Positions 17,098 through 25,682 are shown, numbered from the stretch's first letter. The stretch: 32,996 nucleotides of DNA from Porphyromonadaceae bacterium (GCA_030528555.1 JAUMYQ010000017.1:1-32996), one strand, 5' to 3'. The notes: generated by a model from the letters alone, not told the origin. Translations and numbers: made by a program.

Positions 17098-20000
17098 ATG
17101 AAGTTTTACGAAAGCGAGTACGAAGAAGCCCTCATCGACCTCCTCACCGAGGTAGGTTGGGACTACACACACGGTAGCGAGCTACACCGCACGAATAGAG
17201 AGATGCTGCTGATGGACGACCTCCGTAGCTTCCTCGAGGAGCAATACACCGAGCTGGAGAGCGAAGATGTAACGGGCATCATCGACCACCTCCGCCACAC
17301 GGGTGGGCAGACGCACTTTGCCCAGCTACGCTCCACCTATCGCCTCCTCATTGAGGGCTACCGCTATACAAGACAGAGCGATGGGCAGGCTTTCGATATC
17401 GCTTACATAGACTTTGACGAGGTGGGGCGTAATCGCTTTCGAGTGGTCAATCAGTTTGAAGTGGGCTATGGGCAGGGGGGCGACATCCGCATCCCCGATG
17501 TGCTACTTTTCGTCAATGGCATACCGCTCTGTATCTTCGAGCTGAAAAACCCAACCGATGCCACGGCTACAATCGCCGATGCCTACGAGCAGATTCACAC
17601 ACGCTACAAGAGGGATATCCCCCATCTCTTGAGGTATTGCCCCCTCTCCTGCATCAGCGATGCCACACGCAACAACACCAAGCTCGGCACGACCTATACG
17701 CCCTACGAACACTATTATGCCTGGAAAAAGGTGCGCAACGAAGACCCAGCCGCCCAGAGCGGTATCGACCAAGTGCGTACCATCGTGGGCGGTGTGTACT
17801 CACCCAAACGTTTCTTGGAAATTCTGCGTGACTATGTCTATTTCCCCGATAGGGGGAGCGACCGAGAGGAGGAGGTCGTGTGTCGCTACCCGCAATTCTT
17901 CGCCACACGACAGCTGAGAGACCATGTGCTCAAAGCCTACGCCGAGGGCGACCGCCGTGGAGGTACTTATTTCGGAGCTACGGGCTGTGGCAAGACCTAT
18001 ACCATGATGTTTTTGGCTCGACAACTCTCGCTCCGCTCGCCCGAGCTCGGTTCGCCCACCATTGTGATGATTGTAGACCGAGAGGATTTGCAGTCGCAGG
18101 CTGGCAAACTCTTTCTCCGCTCCGAAGAGTTTCTCTCGCTCGGCTCGACCAAGATTATAGAGAGTCGTGCCGAACTCAAAACTGAGATGAGCCTACGCCC
18201 TTCGGGAGGCTTTTTCATTTGTACGATACAGAAGTTTTGTGAGGAGACGGGACTGCTCAACGACCGCCGCAACATTGTTTGCTTCTCGGACGAAGCCCAC
18301 CGCACGCAAGTCAGGCTCAATACGACGCTCAAAGTCAAAGACAAGATGCCCGAGGGCAAAGAGGGCGATACGGATAAGCTGGGTGCTTTCGTCACCAAGC
18401 CCTATGCCGAGCTGCTGCGTACGGCTTTCCCCAATGCGACCTTCGTAGGCTTTACGGGGACACCTATTGACGACACCATTCAGGTATTCGGGCAGATTGT
18501 CGATAGCTATACCATGCAGCAGGCTGTGGCAGATGGCATTACCCGAGATATTAAGTATATCCCACGCATAGCCAAAGTAACCCTCGAGGCAGAGAAAGTG
18601 CAGCAGATAGATGCCTATTATCAGCAGTGTGCCGAGGAGGGAGCGACCGAAGCGGACATTGCTACGAGCAAGAAAGCGATGAGTGCGATGGAAGTTATCT
18701 TGGGCGATGACGAGCGTCTGGAACGCTTAGCAACCGACATTATAGCGCATTACACACAAGCCTGCGACAATCGTGCCGATGTCGTGCAAAAGGCGATGAT
18801 TGTTTGTAGCAAACGGCACATCGCCTATCGCCTCCTCAAGAAGTTTGAGCAGCTTCGCCCCGACTGGTTCGTGGAGCGTAAGTCGCCCGATGATAGCCAC
18901 CTGAGCAAAGAGGTGCTACAGCGACTCAGCCCCATGCCTACCATCGCTATGGTAGCTACCCGTAGCAGCAATGACGCAGCTGACATGTACCACTATTTGG
19001 GCGATAAGAAGCGTATCAAGGAGCTGGACGAGGCCTTCAAAGCCCCTGAGAGCAACTTCCGTATTGTCATCGTGGTAGATATGTGGATTACGGGCTTCGA
19101 TGTGCCTTGCCTCACTTATCTCTACAACGATAAGCCTCTGCAGAAGCAAACTTTGATACAGACCATCAGCCGAGTAAACCGCAACTATCCAGGCAAGGAC
19201 TTTGGCTATGTGATTGACTACATAGGTATTCACAAAAATATGATGGAGGCGATGCGTCGTTTCGGAGGTGAGGACTTCGGACCCAGCGAGGACGATGTAG
19301 CTCAAGCCCATGAAGCCCTACGCATCGAGTTAGAAGTCATTAGGCAAGTATTCTCTGGCTTTGACCTATCTCCCTTTACGGACAAGGGGGCGACACCCTT
19401 GGCACGCCTCGACTGCCTCTCTCAAGCTGCCGAATATGTGATTACGATGAGCGAGATGCTCCATGTAGACAGTAACAAGGGCGTACCTCAAAAGGTCGAT
19501 GCCAAAACCTTCTTCCTTGCCCATGTGAAGCGACTCAGAGCGGCTTACGACATTTGTCAGCCCTCGAATGTCCTCTCACACGATGAACTCTCCCTCTCGC
19601 AGTGCTACATGGCTGTGGCATCGTATGTACGTAAAACTTCGGGCGAGAAACACGATGTGGAGAGCATGAATAGAGCTGTCGAACGCATGGTGTCGGAGGC
19701 ACTGCGTTGCAACGCTGTGGTGAGCATCCTCGATACAGATGTGGAGGAGCAAATCTTTAGCCCTGAGTTTACCGAGCAACTCAAAGACATTAAGCTCCCT
19801 GCCACAAGGCTCGAGCTCCTCATCAAGATGCTTCGCAAGACCATTAAGGAATACAAAAACACCAATAAAGTAGCTGCCGAGCGATACGAAGAACTCTTAC
19901 GTAAGACGCTGGAGGTTTATCACGAGCGTAGGGCTGCACTCTCTGCGGCAGAAGCCTCAGCCACGCAGAGCGAAGCCGTGAGTGCCATCATTGACGAAGC

Positions 20001-20388
20001 CACAAGGCAGGCGATGGAGTTGCTTCGTCAGTTGGGCGAGGATAAGGAGAGCTTCCGAGGACTGGGATTGACTTTCGAGGAGAAAGCCTTCTATGACATC
20101 TTGATGCACCTCAGGGACAAATACAACTTCGTCTATGGCGAGGACAAACGTGTAGGCTCTCTCATTATCAATGACAAGTGCAAGGCTCTGGCCAAGAAGA
20201 TTAAAGAGCTTATTGATGTGCAGTCGTCCTTTACCGACTGGCTCAACAATCAGAAGATACGTGCAGACCTCAATCAGAAGATCTTCTTCTGTCTTCGAGC
20301 CTCTGGTTATCCCCCTCAGTACAACAAGGAGGTCTTCGACCAAGTGATGGAGCAGGTTGAGCACTTCAAGACCTACGCAGAGGAGTAG
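17098..20388 (+). CDS. hsdR: Type I restriction enzyme HsdR (second system)
   Basis: HsdR of 1096 residues from ATG 17098. A TTG at 17035 would add 21 residues overlapping the fic gene and is rejected because the conserved N terminus starts at MKFYESEYEEALIDLL. The nuclease has D134 (RIPDVLL), E148 and K150 (FELKNP), with Q165 and Y170 after it. The motor has Walker A GATGCGKT at 293-300 and DEAH at 398-401, then GFTGTP and motif VI QTISRVNRNYPG. A long helical C terminus follows. It is only distantly similar to the HsdR at 639-3746, so the window holds two different type I families. It ends the restriction operon; the CBASS genes start 47 bases later. Confidence 0.96.
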   Translation: MKFYESEYEEALIDLLTEVGWDYTHGSELHRTNREMLLMDDLRSFLEEQYTELESEDVTGIIDHLRHTGGQTHFAQLRSTYRLLIEGYRYTRQSDGQAFDIAYIDFDEVGRNRFRVVNQFEVGYGQGGDIRIPDVLLFVNGIPLCIFELKNPTDATATIADAYEQIHTRYKRDIPHLLRYCPLSCISDATRNNTKLGTTYTPYEHYYAWKKVRNEDPAAQSGIDQVRTIVGGVYSPKRFLEILRDYVYFPDRGSDREEEVVCRYPQFFATRQLRDHVLKAYAEGDRRGGTYFGATGCGKTYTMMFLARQLSLRSPELGSPTIVMIVDREDLQSQAGKLFLRSEEFLSLGSTKIIESRAELKTEMSLRPSGGFFICTIQKFCEETGLLNDRRNIVCFSDEAHRTQVRLNTTLKVKDKMPEGKEGDTDKLGAFVTKPYAELLRTAFPNATFVGFTGTPIDDTIQVFGQIVDSYTMQQAVADGITRDIKYIPRIAKVTLEAEKVQQIDAYYQQCAEEGATEADIATSKKAMSAMEVILGDDERLERLATDIIAHYTQACDNRADVVQKAMIVCSKRHIAYRLLKKFEQLRPDWFVERKSPDDSHLSKEVLQRLSPMPTIAMVATRSSNDAADMYHYLGDKKRIKELDEAFKAPESNFRIVIVVDMWITGFDVPCLTYLYNDKPLQKQTLIQTISRVNRNYPGKDFGYVIDYIGIHKNMMEAMRRFGGEDFGPSEDDVAQAHEALRIELEVIRQVFSGFDLSPFTDKGATPLARLDCLSQAAEYVITMSEMLHVDSNKGVPQKVDAKTFFLAHVKRLRAAYDICQPSNVLSHDELSLSQCYMAVASYVRKTSGEKHDVESMNRAVERMVSEALRCNAVVSILDTDVEEQIFSPEFTEQLKDIKLPATRLELLIKMLRKTIKEYKNTNKVAAERYEELLRKTLEVYHERRAALSAAEASATQSEAVSAIIDEATRQAMELLRQLGEDKESFRGLGLTFEEKAFYDILMHLRDKYNFVYGEDKRVGSLIINDKCKALAKKIKELIDVQSSFTDWLNNQKIRADLNQKIFFCLRASGYPPQYNKEVFDQVMEQVEHFKTYAEE

Positions 20389-20435
20389 GGAATGTATAAC
20401 AGAATTGTAAAATAAATAATAAAACAACCCTCTTT

Positions 20436-21482
20436 ATGGATTACAAAAGTAAAATCACTGCTCTTTCAGATAGATATAACCCCGAGAGAACCCAAGTAGT
20501 AGAAAACAGGCAGTTCAGCAATAGTGACCTACGCTTGACAGACAACGACGTTATTCGGTATGTCAAAAGAGCAATGTGTGCAGTAGACGAGGAGTATACT
20601 AGAAGGACAAAACAAGCTGGAGAGAATGCTAAACTTCATCTGAGCAATGCACTAACTGATGTTTCATTTGAGTATCAAGGGTCTATTATGACCGATACGC
20701 ATATTAGGGGAGCTAGTGATATCGACCTTTTGGTGCTTTGTGACAAATTCCACAGCACTGAAATAGCTAAGGTTCGAGACGAGATAAGCAGTCCATCTAG
20801 ATATTACACACTACAAGAACGAGGCCTTCTTGAGAGATATAATCAGACCTTTTCTGCATATCAAGGAAATAGCCTCAGTGATTTGGCTAATCTTAGGGCT
20901 GATATTGAAAGAATAATGAGACAAACCTACGATGAGTGTGACACATCACACGCTAAAGCTGTAAAAATAAGGAATAAGCATCTACATAGGGATGTCGATA
21001 TTGTTACTGCATCTTGGTTTCAATCCTTGGATTATGTTTTACATGATATGCGCAAAGAGAGGCTGGGGATCAAGATATTCAATAAAAATAAGGGGTATGC
21101 AGAAGGCCCAGATTATCCATTCTTGAGTATCTCAAGAATAAACTTGAGAAGTGCTGAAACTTTTGGCCGTTTGAAAAGAATGATCCGTTTTCTCAAAAAT
21201 GTGAGAACAGACTCTAGTCTAAACATTCCTTTAAGTAGTTTCGATATCAATGCGATATGCTATTCAATTCCTATACGAGATTATGCAAATTGTGACTACA
21301 AGCAATTGGTTCATGTTTTGTGGCACACAATGTTTTATCTTTGGTATGATAAGAAAGAAGGTCAGCTAAAATCTGTTATTGGAGATGAGTATGTATTCCA
21401 AGGAAAGCCTGAAAAAGTAGAAGCATTAAAGATGTTAGAGAATGAGGTGTATAAGATCAAAACTGATTTAGAGAAAGCATGA
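20436..21482 (+). CDS. CBASS CD-NTase (cGAS/DncV-like nucleotidyltransferase)
   Basis: A 348-residue nucleotidyltransferase. The active-site signature is GS at 82-83 followed by D95 and D97 (YQGSIMTDTHIRGASDIDLL), with the third acidic position at D186/D188 (HRDVDIV). Lengths and motifs fit the cGAS/DncV-like CD-NTases of CBASS anti-phage systems, which make a cyclic nucleotide on infection. The partner is a TIR-STING effector that overlaps it by four bases. Bacterial STING effectors in characterised systems respond to cyclic di-GMP made by a CdnE-type enzyme, so cyclic di-GMP is the expected product here, by inference. It is AT-rich compared with hsdM/hsdR just upstream. No consensus promoter was found in the 47-base gap, so it may be read from the restriction operon. 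Confidence 0.92.
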   Translation: MDYKSKITALSDRYNPERTQVVENRQFSNSDLRLTDNDVIRYVKRAMCAVDEEYTRRTKQAGENAKLHLSNALTDVSFEYQGSIMTDTHIRGASDIDLLVLCDKFHSTEIAKVRDEISSPSRYYTLQERGLLERYNQTFSAYQGNSLSDLANLRADIERIMRQTYDECDTSHAKAVKIRNKHLHRDVDIVTASWFQSLDYVLHDMRKERLGIKIFNKNKGYAEGPDYPFLSISRINLRSAETFGRLKRMIRFLKNVRTDSSLNIPLSSFDINAICYSIPIRDYANCDYKQLVHVLWHTMFYLWYDKKEGQLKSVIGDEYVFQGKPEKVEALKMLENEVYKIKTDLEKA

Positions 21483-22420
21483 AACCAAGGATATTTATAG
21501 GCTCTTCTTCGGAAGCATTAAACGTAGCCCAACGTATAAAAGATTTTTTCTCCCCAGATTATGAGTGCTTTTTATGGACGGATGATGTGTTCAAAAACAA
21601 TGAATCTTTCTTAGAAACGCTGGTCAAATCTGCGAGTTTATTTGATTTCGGGTTTATGGTTTTCTCCGCTGACGATAAGGGAACCATACGAAATGAGCAT
21701 TTTGAAACACCACGAGATAATATTTTGTTTGAGTATGGTCTATTCCTTGGCAGGGTTGGTTTAGATCGAGCCTTTATCATAGCAGAGGAAACGGTAAAAA
21801 TCCCAACCGACATGCTAGGCATTACTCACACTCGATATATCGTAAAGACTGGCGATCAAGGAAAAAAAGAAGCAACAGATTCTCTAGAAAAGGGACTTGA
21901 GAAATTAAAAAAACAGATTGATGAGAATCTCAATTTAGGCCATCTAGGGCTTCTCCCCTCAACTGTAATTGCGATTTCTTACTTTGAAGGATTTGTTAAA
22001 CTTGCAGCAGAGTGGATTATGAATAGTATCCCTAACATAGAGTTAGAAGGCAAGAGTTATAAGAAATGCATTCTTTACATCAAAATACCAGAAACTCTTG
22101 ATGCAGATATAAAGAAAAGCGCGAAACTGTTCTATAAAAAACAAGGACTTCATGAAACTGAAATAACAACAGGTCATCGGAATTATCCTATACATTTTGA
22201 AGCAAAGGGTAATAGTAATGATACATTAGAAATCTATGATATGCCTACAATACTTAGCGGTATCGACAAAGCTATCGATATGTATTTTAAAGTAGGGCAT
22301 ATTGGAAAAACTAATCAACAGCAATTGGCAGAGGATAATGAGATGAATAACTTCAAACGGGTTCTTCAGTTATTGATTAACGGGGATGCATTTTGTCGCG
22401 AATGTGTGAAGATTATCTAA
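21479..22420 (+). CDS. TIR-STING effector of CBASS
   Basis: A 313-residue fusion. Residues 1-150 are a TIR-like NAD-hydrolase domain: PRIFIGSSSEALNVAQRI, FLWTDDVF, then RDNILFEYGLFLG with E85 as the likely catalytic glutamate. Residues about 153-313 fit the bacterial STING ligand-binding domain: GLLPSTVIAISYFEGFVKLA at 157-176 resembles the first helix of STING, followed by a mixed alpha/beta region. There is no membrane segment, as expected of bacterial STING. In known systems cyclic di-GMP binding makes TIR-STING polymerise and destroy NAD+, killing the infected cell. It shares an ATGA overlap with the CD-NTase. The STING assignment rests on pattern, length and context; a plain TIR effector with another sensor domain is the alternative. 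Confidence 0.85.
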   Translation: MKPRIFIGSSSEALNVAQRIKDFFSPDYECFLWTDDVFKNNESFLETLVKSASLFDFGFMVFSADDKGTIRNEHFETPRDNILFEYGLFLGRVGLDRAFIIAEETVKIPTDMLGITHTRYIVKTGDQGKKEATDSLEKGLEKLKKQIDENLNLGHLGLLPSTVIAISYFEGFVKLAAEWIMNSIPNIELEGKSYKKCILYIKIPETLDADIKKSAKLFYKKQGLHETEITTGHRNYPIHFEAKGNSNDTLEIYDMPTILSGIDKAIDMYFKVGHIGKTNQQQLAEDNEMNNFKRVLQLLINGDAFCRECVKII

Positions 22421-22452
22421 AATGTTATTCTTTCTTTCGATAATCAACGGTA

Positions 22453-22486
22453 AACTCCACAGCTTGCTTGTGCAGGTTGTGGAGTT
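22453..22486. terminator. Hairpin between CBASS and mobilization gene
   Basis: AACTCCACA (22453-22461) pairs with TGTGGAGTT (22478-22486) over a 16-base loop. It sits between the convergent TIR-STING (plus) and mobilization (minus) genes and probably ends both. CTTATTTCTT follows on the plus strand. Confidence 0.6.
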
Positions 22487-22487
22487 C

Positions 22488-22910
22488 TTATTTCTTCTCT
22501 CGACTATCAAAAGCCATCGTTAGCTGTATTGCTTGTACTTGTAGCCTAATGATAGCTACGGAGCAGATTTCGAGCTGATGTATCATTCTTTGTGCTGTTT
22601 TAACCGAGTGGTAGCTGTTGAGCGTCTTGATGGCTTCGTTGTAACTCACACCGATGACTCTCAATCTAGTGATGATGCTGTCCAATTCTCTCAGATAGGG
22701 TTCGGCTGTCTTATCTTGTGTGATGACCTTAAAGGATTGATTTAAGAGCCTCCCTCTGACGTAGTCGCTCTTGGTCTTCGCTCCCGACTTTCGGTATAGC
22801 TCGATGAGCTTTTGCTGGTCTTCGGGCTTGGGTATTCTGATGTGCCATCTGTCCCATCTTGGGCAGGTGGCACATCTGCCGTCTGGCTTGTCTGTCTTCT
22901 TTCTTTTCAT
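22488..22910 (-). CDS. Mobilization accessory protein (MobC-like)
   Basis: A 140-residue basic protein resembling relaxosome accessory proteins of Bacteroidales mobilizable elements. An unusual N terminus KKTDKPDGRCATCPRWDRWH precedes the ribbon-helix-helix-like segment (HIRIPKPEDQQKLIELYRKS, then TKSDYVRGRLLNQ). The helical C-terminal half contains LRVIGVSYNEAIKTLN, comparable to the LNQIARKLN region of MobC. Such proteins bind oriT and help the relaxase nick. Here an oriT-like hairpin lies directly upstream, but no relaxase gene follows on the minus strand; the next DNA is the convergent CBASS operon. Family assignment is moderately sure, function inferred. Confidence 0.72.
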   Translation of the reverse strand: MKRKKTDKPDGRCATCPRWDRWHIRIPKPEDQQKLIELYRKSGAKTKSDYVRGRLLNQSFKVITQDKTAEPYLRELDSIITRLRVIGVSYNEAIKTLNSYHSVKTAQRMIHQLEICSVAIIRLQVQAIQLTMAFDSREKK

Positions 22911-23273
22911 TGGTTTCGTTGTTCTTTAATCACGACTTCGGAGGTGCGGAGCCGCACAGGCGGTTCCCTATTCCCCATGCAAGAAGCAAGGGTCTTTGTG
23001 CGACAAATGGCAATTTGTGGTACAAAGACACACCTTGCTATGGACAAAAGAGGGATAGGTTCAATCGCTGATGGCTTAGCATTCAGTTAGTCATATAGTT
23101 CTTGAGTTCAGAGCTTGTTCTATAATTTCAAGATTGAGTTTAGAGGTCATTTCAGAGGTCGTTATATGACTTCAAAGCTAAGTTTAGAGGTTACTTTTGT
23201 GGTTGGTCTAAATAGACTAACTGACCAATTGACCAACTGACCTAAGTCTATGCTAACTTGAGTCGGTCTCAAC
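22911..23273. other. oriT-like region, no gene
   Basis: About 360 bases between the mobilization gene and the HTH gene. It holds a GTGCGG/CCGCAC stem near 22946-22959, a long hairpin at 22994-23027 followed by CACACCTTGCTATGG, and a repeat-rich part (23090-23260) with repeated AGAGGT, an inverted AGTCATATA/TATATGACT pair, and three TGACCAA-type units. A minus-strand TAGCTTTG (23173-23180) could be the mob promoter -7 box, without a good -33. Confidence 0.55.
22994..23027. other. Candidate oriT hairpin
   Basis: CTTTGT (22994-22999) pairs with ACAAAG (23022-23027) and inside it ACAAAT (23003-23008) pairs with ATTTGT (23013-23018), loop GGCA. A GC-rich palindrome lies 40 bases to the left and CACACCTTGCTATGG directly to the right. 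The location upstream of a MobC-like gene suits an origin of transfer. The nick site was not identified. Confidence 0.5.
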
Positions 23274-23582
23274 CTACTTTCTGACTGTTAGAATGGGGTT
23301 ATAATGCCTTTCGAGCATTGCTTGGATGTCGCTCTGTTTGTAGAGTATCTTCCCTCCTATCTTGTAATAGGCTAATGTGCCGTTGCTACGGTACTCTTGA
23401 AGCGTTCGTGTGCTAAGTTTGAGTAGCTCACAAACCTCCTCGCCAGTGAGGAAGACCTCACCGCCTAACATCGGGCGAGCCGAGGCACAATAACGCTCCA
23501 GCTTGGCTAATACACCCTCCATCATCTGCGTAAACAGCTTCATTTGAGGGTTTTCGCTTGTAATGATTTCATTCTCTGCCAT
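23274..23582 (-). CDS. Helix-turn-helix protein (excisionase-like)
   Basis: A 102-residue protein with an N-terminal helical part (KLFTQMMEGVLAKLERYCAS) and an HTH_17-type winged helix at about 42-95: FLTGEEVCELLKLSTRTLQE, then GTLAYYKIGGKILYKQSDIQ. In Bacteroidales mobilizable elements such proteins act as recombination directionality factors or regulators next to integrases. It lies 7 bases after the HTH gene at 23590 on the same strand, so the two are likely co-transcribed. Confidence 0.87.
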   Translation of the reverse strand: MAENEIITSENPQMKLFTQMMEGVLAKLERYCASARPMLGGEVFLTGEEVCELLKLSTRTLQEYRSNGTLAYYKIGGKILYKQSDIQAMLERHYNPILTVRK

Positions 23583-23589
23583 AGTGCAT

Positions 23590-23859
23590 TCATTCAGTTT
23601 TTGAGTTCAATGCTTCTGTGATGTCGCTCTCTTTGTAGTAGTACTTGTGCCCGACCATTGAAAAGGGGATTTTGCCCGTATCTCTGAGCGTCTGCAAGGT
23701 ACGCTTGCTGATGCTCAACCTACGGCAGACGGCTTCGTTGTCGAGCCACGCTTCTGTTTGGGGCGGATTGCCGATGAGTTGCTCCACTCGGTGGATGAAG
23801 TCAGCAAATGAGGAGCGGAGCTGCTCCCACGCTTTGCCCTCTACGATGATAATTTTCAT
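23590..23859 (-). CDS. Helix-turn-helix protein (excisionase-like), second
   Basis: An 89-residue protein from ATG 23859 (MKIIIVEGKAWEQLRSSF). The open frame extends 51 codons further upstream, but that part (SPNFASKRKGKQAHLPRLAT) looks non-coding and contains the promoter, so the inner ATG is chosen. The HTH_17 domain is at about 40-88: WLDNEAVCRRLSISKRTLQT, then GKIPFSMVGHKYYYKESDI. It is a relative of the gene after it (23274-23582); paired HTH genes of this kind are common in Bacteroidales integrated elements. Confidence 0.85.
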   Translation of the reverse strand: MKIIIVEGKAWEQLRSSFADFIHRVEQLIGNPPQTEAWLDNEAVCRRLSISKRTLQTLRDTGKIPFSMVGHKYYYKESDITEALNSKTE

Positions 23860-23940
23860 TGCTTCGGTTGGTTTTAAGTTGCGTTTCTGTATGGTGGCAA
23901 GTCGGGGCAGATGCGCTTGCTTGCCTTTTCTTTTGGAGGC

Positions 23941-23948
23941 AAAATTAG
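23941..23948 (-). promoter_or_regulatory. -7 box for the HTH gene pair
   Basis: TAATTTTG on the minus strand matches TAnnTTTG. CTTG lies 19 bases upstream (23968-23971). It gives a leader of about 75 bases before the ATG at 23859. Confidence 0.5.
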
Positions 23949-24239
23949 GGCTAAGCATGCACCTCTCAAGAGCCTCAGGAGGAGCAAGGAAATAGCGGGA
24001 AAAGGCAGGCAAAGGAGCAGGGTAAAAAAGGGTTTACTTGCGGTAATGAGATGAGGTGTCGGCTCGTTCCTGCTTATTGAAAATTGGGGTTCTCAATTAA
24101 GCCCTAAAGAGGGCTTTCCTTTGGGTATAAAGTAAAGCCTTGGCTACTCTATACCCAGAGGAGTGTCGGGGTAGTACCTAAGCCTTGCTTGCGTCCAAAG
24201 AGCCTGAGTATGTCGTACTCGTTCGGGCTTTTCTTTACA

Positions 24240-24365
24240 AAGGGCGGTCTTGCCGAGCAAGGTGGGAGGTAACGAATACGACCGCCACAATACAAAAAGT
24301 CCTGCGGTGGAGATTCTTCCCTCCCTCCGCAGGACTTGACCTTGATAGGCAAACAGACCGCCCTT
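24240..24365. repeat. Nested inverted repeats
   Basis: Outer arms AAGGGCGGTCT (24240-24250) and AGACCGCCCTT (24355-24365) are perfect 11-base complements. Inside lie AAGTCCTGCGG (24297-24307) and CCGCAGGACTT (24327-24337), also perfect, plus another GACCGCC near 24280. A plus-strand TACCTTTG (24367-24374) follows the outer arm directly. This could be a structured RNA, an integrase or Xis binding site, or a regulatory site. Confidence 0.7.
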
Positions 24366-24392
24366 GTACCTTTGCCCGAAATGAAGACGACC

Positions 24393-25682
24393 TTAGGCGG
24401 TGGACGGCTCGGCTTCGTTAGCTGTGGCTCGCTTGCGTGGTGGGCAAACTCGCAGAGCCTTGCGAAGCGTCTGCGTCTGTTCGCTACCCATCAGTGGTAG
24501 CATCTCCTTGGCGATTTTCTGCTTGCTGACCTTGGCATATAGCTCTGTAGTACTGATAAAGCGATGCCCTAACATCTTGCTTACCGTTTCAATCGGCAAG
24601 CCGTTCTCCAAACAGATGGTTGTGGCAAAAGTATGCCGTGCGGTGTGCGAACTCGCCTCTGTGTGGGGCGAACATCCAGCCTTGATGAGTAGTTCACGGA
24701 TTTTACGATTGAAGTGGCTGTTTACAGGGAACTCTCGGAAGTATAGTCCCTCTGAGCGTCCCTGCCCTACAAAGGCGAGAATCTCCTCGACAATGGGTAG
24801 CAGTGGCACGATACAACAATTCTGCGTCTTGGTGCGGTAGAGCGAGATGTATCTTCGTCCATCGCCGAGGGTATAGATGTCCTCCATCCGCAATTTCTTG
24901 AGGTCAGAGAACGCCAAGCCAGTAAAGCAACCCAAGAGGAATATCAGTCTGATATGATTGTCCACAGAGCGGTGCGGACGATAAGCCAAGAGCTTCTGGA
25001 GTTCGTCACCGCTGATCGAGTTGCGTTCGTAAGCAGGGGTGTCTATGTCGATGAGGTCAAAAGGGTCTTCTCTCACGACGCCCTCCATCAAAGCTCTGCG
25101 AATTACTTGGTGCAGGTGTCTGAGGCGGTTGGCAACAGAACTCACCTTATTGCCTAAGTCTCGGAGCATATAGAGGCGATAATCCTCTATCAGTCCCTTG
25201 TTCACTTCGTAAGGCATACATTCGCTTTGCCCCCTCGAAGCCAAGAAGCGAGCAAAGCTCTTGTAACTATCCCCAAATGCTCTTATGGTGGCTTTACTAA
25301 GCGATTTACCCTCATAAGCCCTCTTTGCCTCGCAGACCATTTGATATAGCTCTAAGATGGACTGCTGGGGCTTTGCCTTGCGAAGAAACTGCTCCTTGAG
25401 GTACTCGGCTGTGATGTATTGCTCCTCTCGGAGAATGCGTTCATAGAGTGCATTCAGTCCTTGCTCGACGGCATTCAGTGCGTTGTTGATGCCTTGAGCC
25501 TTAGGGGAGCTTGCTTTTACTCTTGCCCTCTGAGCGTTCCAATCTTCGGGGGCTGTTTGTTGCTTGGTAGAGAACGAAGCAGTCTTGCCATTACAAGAAA
25601 TGCGACAACGGATAAGGCATAGCCCCTCCTCATTCGCCTTGCTTCGGTCGATAAAGAATAAAACTGAGAATGTACTTTTCAT
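24393..25682 (-). CDS. Tyrosine recombinase (integrase) 1
   Basis: A 429-residue site-specific recombinase of the Bacteroidales type. An N-terminal arm-binding domain (about 1-105), a SAM-like core-binding domain (about 110-210) and a catalytic domain are present. Catalytic residues visible are H346 and R349 (SHTARHTF), H373 (LGHRF) and the nucleophile Y382 (TELYAK). The position of the first catalytic arginine is TGLAFSDL, so alanine replaces it; the same kind of substitution is known for IntDOT, where another arginine compensates. The C terminus has a basic, degenerate tail after residue 400. It is the downstream partner of the recombinase at 25692, separated by 9 bases. Confidence 0.95.
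   Translation of the reverse strand: MKSTFSVLFFIDRSKANEEGLCLIRCRISCNGKTASFSTKQQTAPEDWNAQRARVKASSPKAQGINNALNAVEQGLNALYERILREEQYITAEYLKEQFLRKAKPQQSILELYQMVCEAKRAYEGKSLSKATIRAFGDSYKSFARFLASRGQSECMPYEVNKGLIEDYRLYMLRDLGNKVSSVANRLRHLHQVIRRALMEGVVREDPFDLIDIDTPAYERNSISGDELQKLLAYRPHRSVDNHIRLIFLLGCFTGLAFSDLKKLRMEDIYTLGDGRRYISLYRTKTQNCCIVPLLPIVEEILAFVGQGRSEGLYFREFPVNSHFNRKIRELLIKAGCSPHTEASSHTARHTFATTICLENGLPIETVSKMLGHRFISTTELYAKVSKQKIAKEMLPLMGSEQTQTLRKALRVCPPRKRATANEAEPSTA

Larger units (their letters stand above)
23860..24392. other. Structured non-coding region between HTH and integrase genes
   Basis: About 530 bases without a convincing gene. It holds the HTH promoter and, at 24240-24365, two nested perfect inverted repeats. 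The minus-strand ORF at 24149-24352 has proline/cysteine-rich random-looking sequence and is not accepted as a gene. AAGCCC and GGGCTT also pair around 24111 (AAGCCCTAAAGAGGGCTT), giving another small hairpin. Confidence 0.5.

Noticed and set aside
23860-24012. N-terminal extension of the HTH gene at 23590
   Set aside because: The extra residues look non-coding and the stretch contains the likely promoter.
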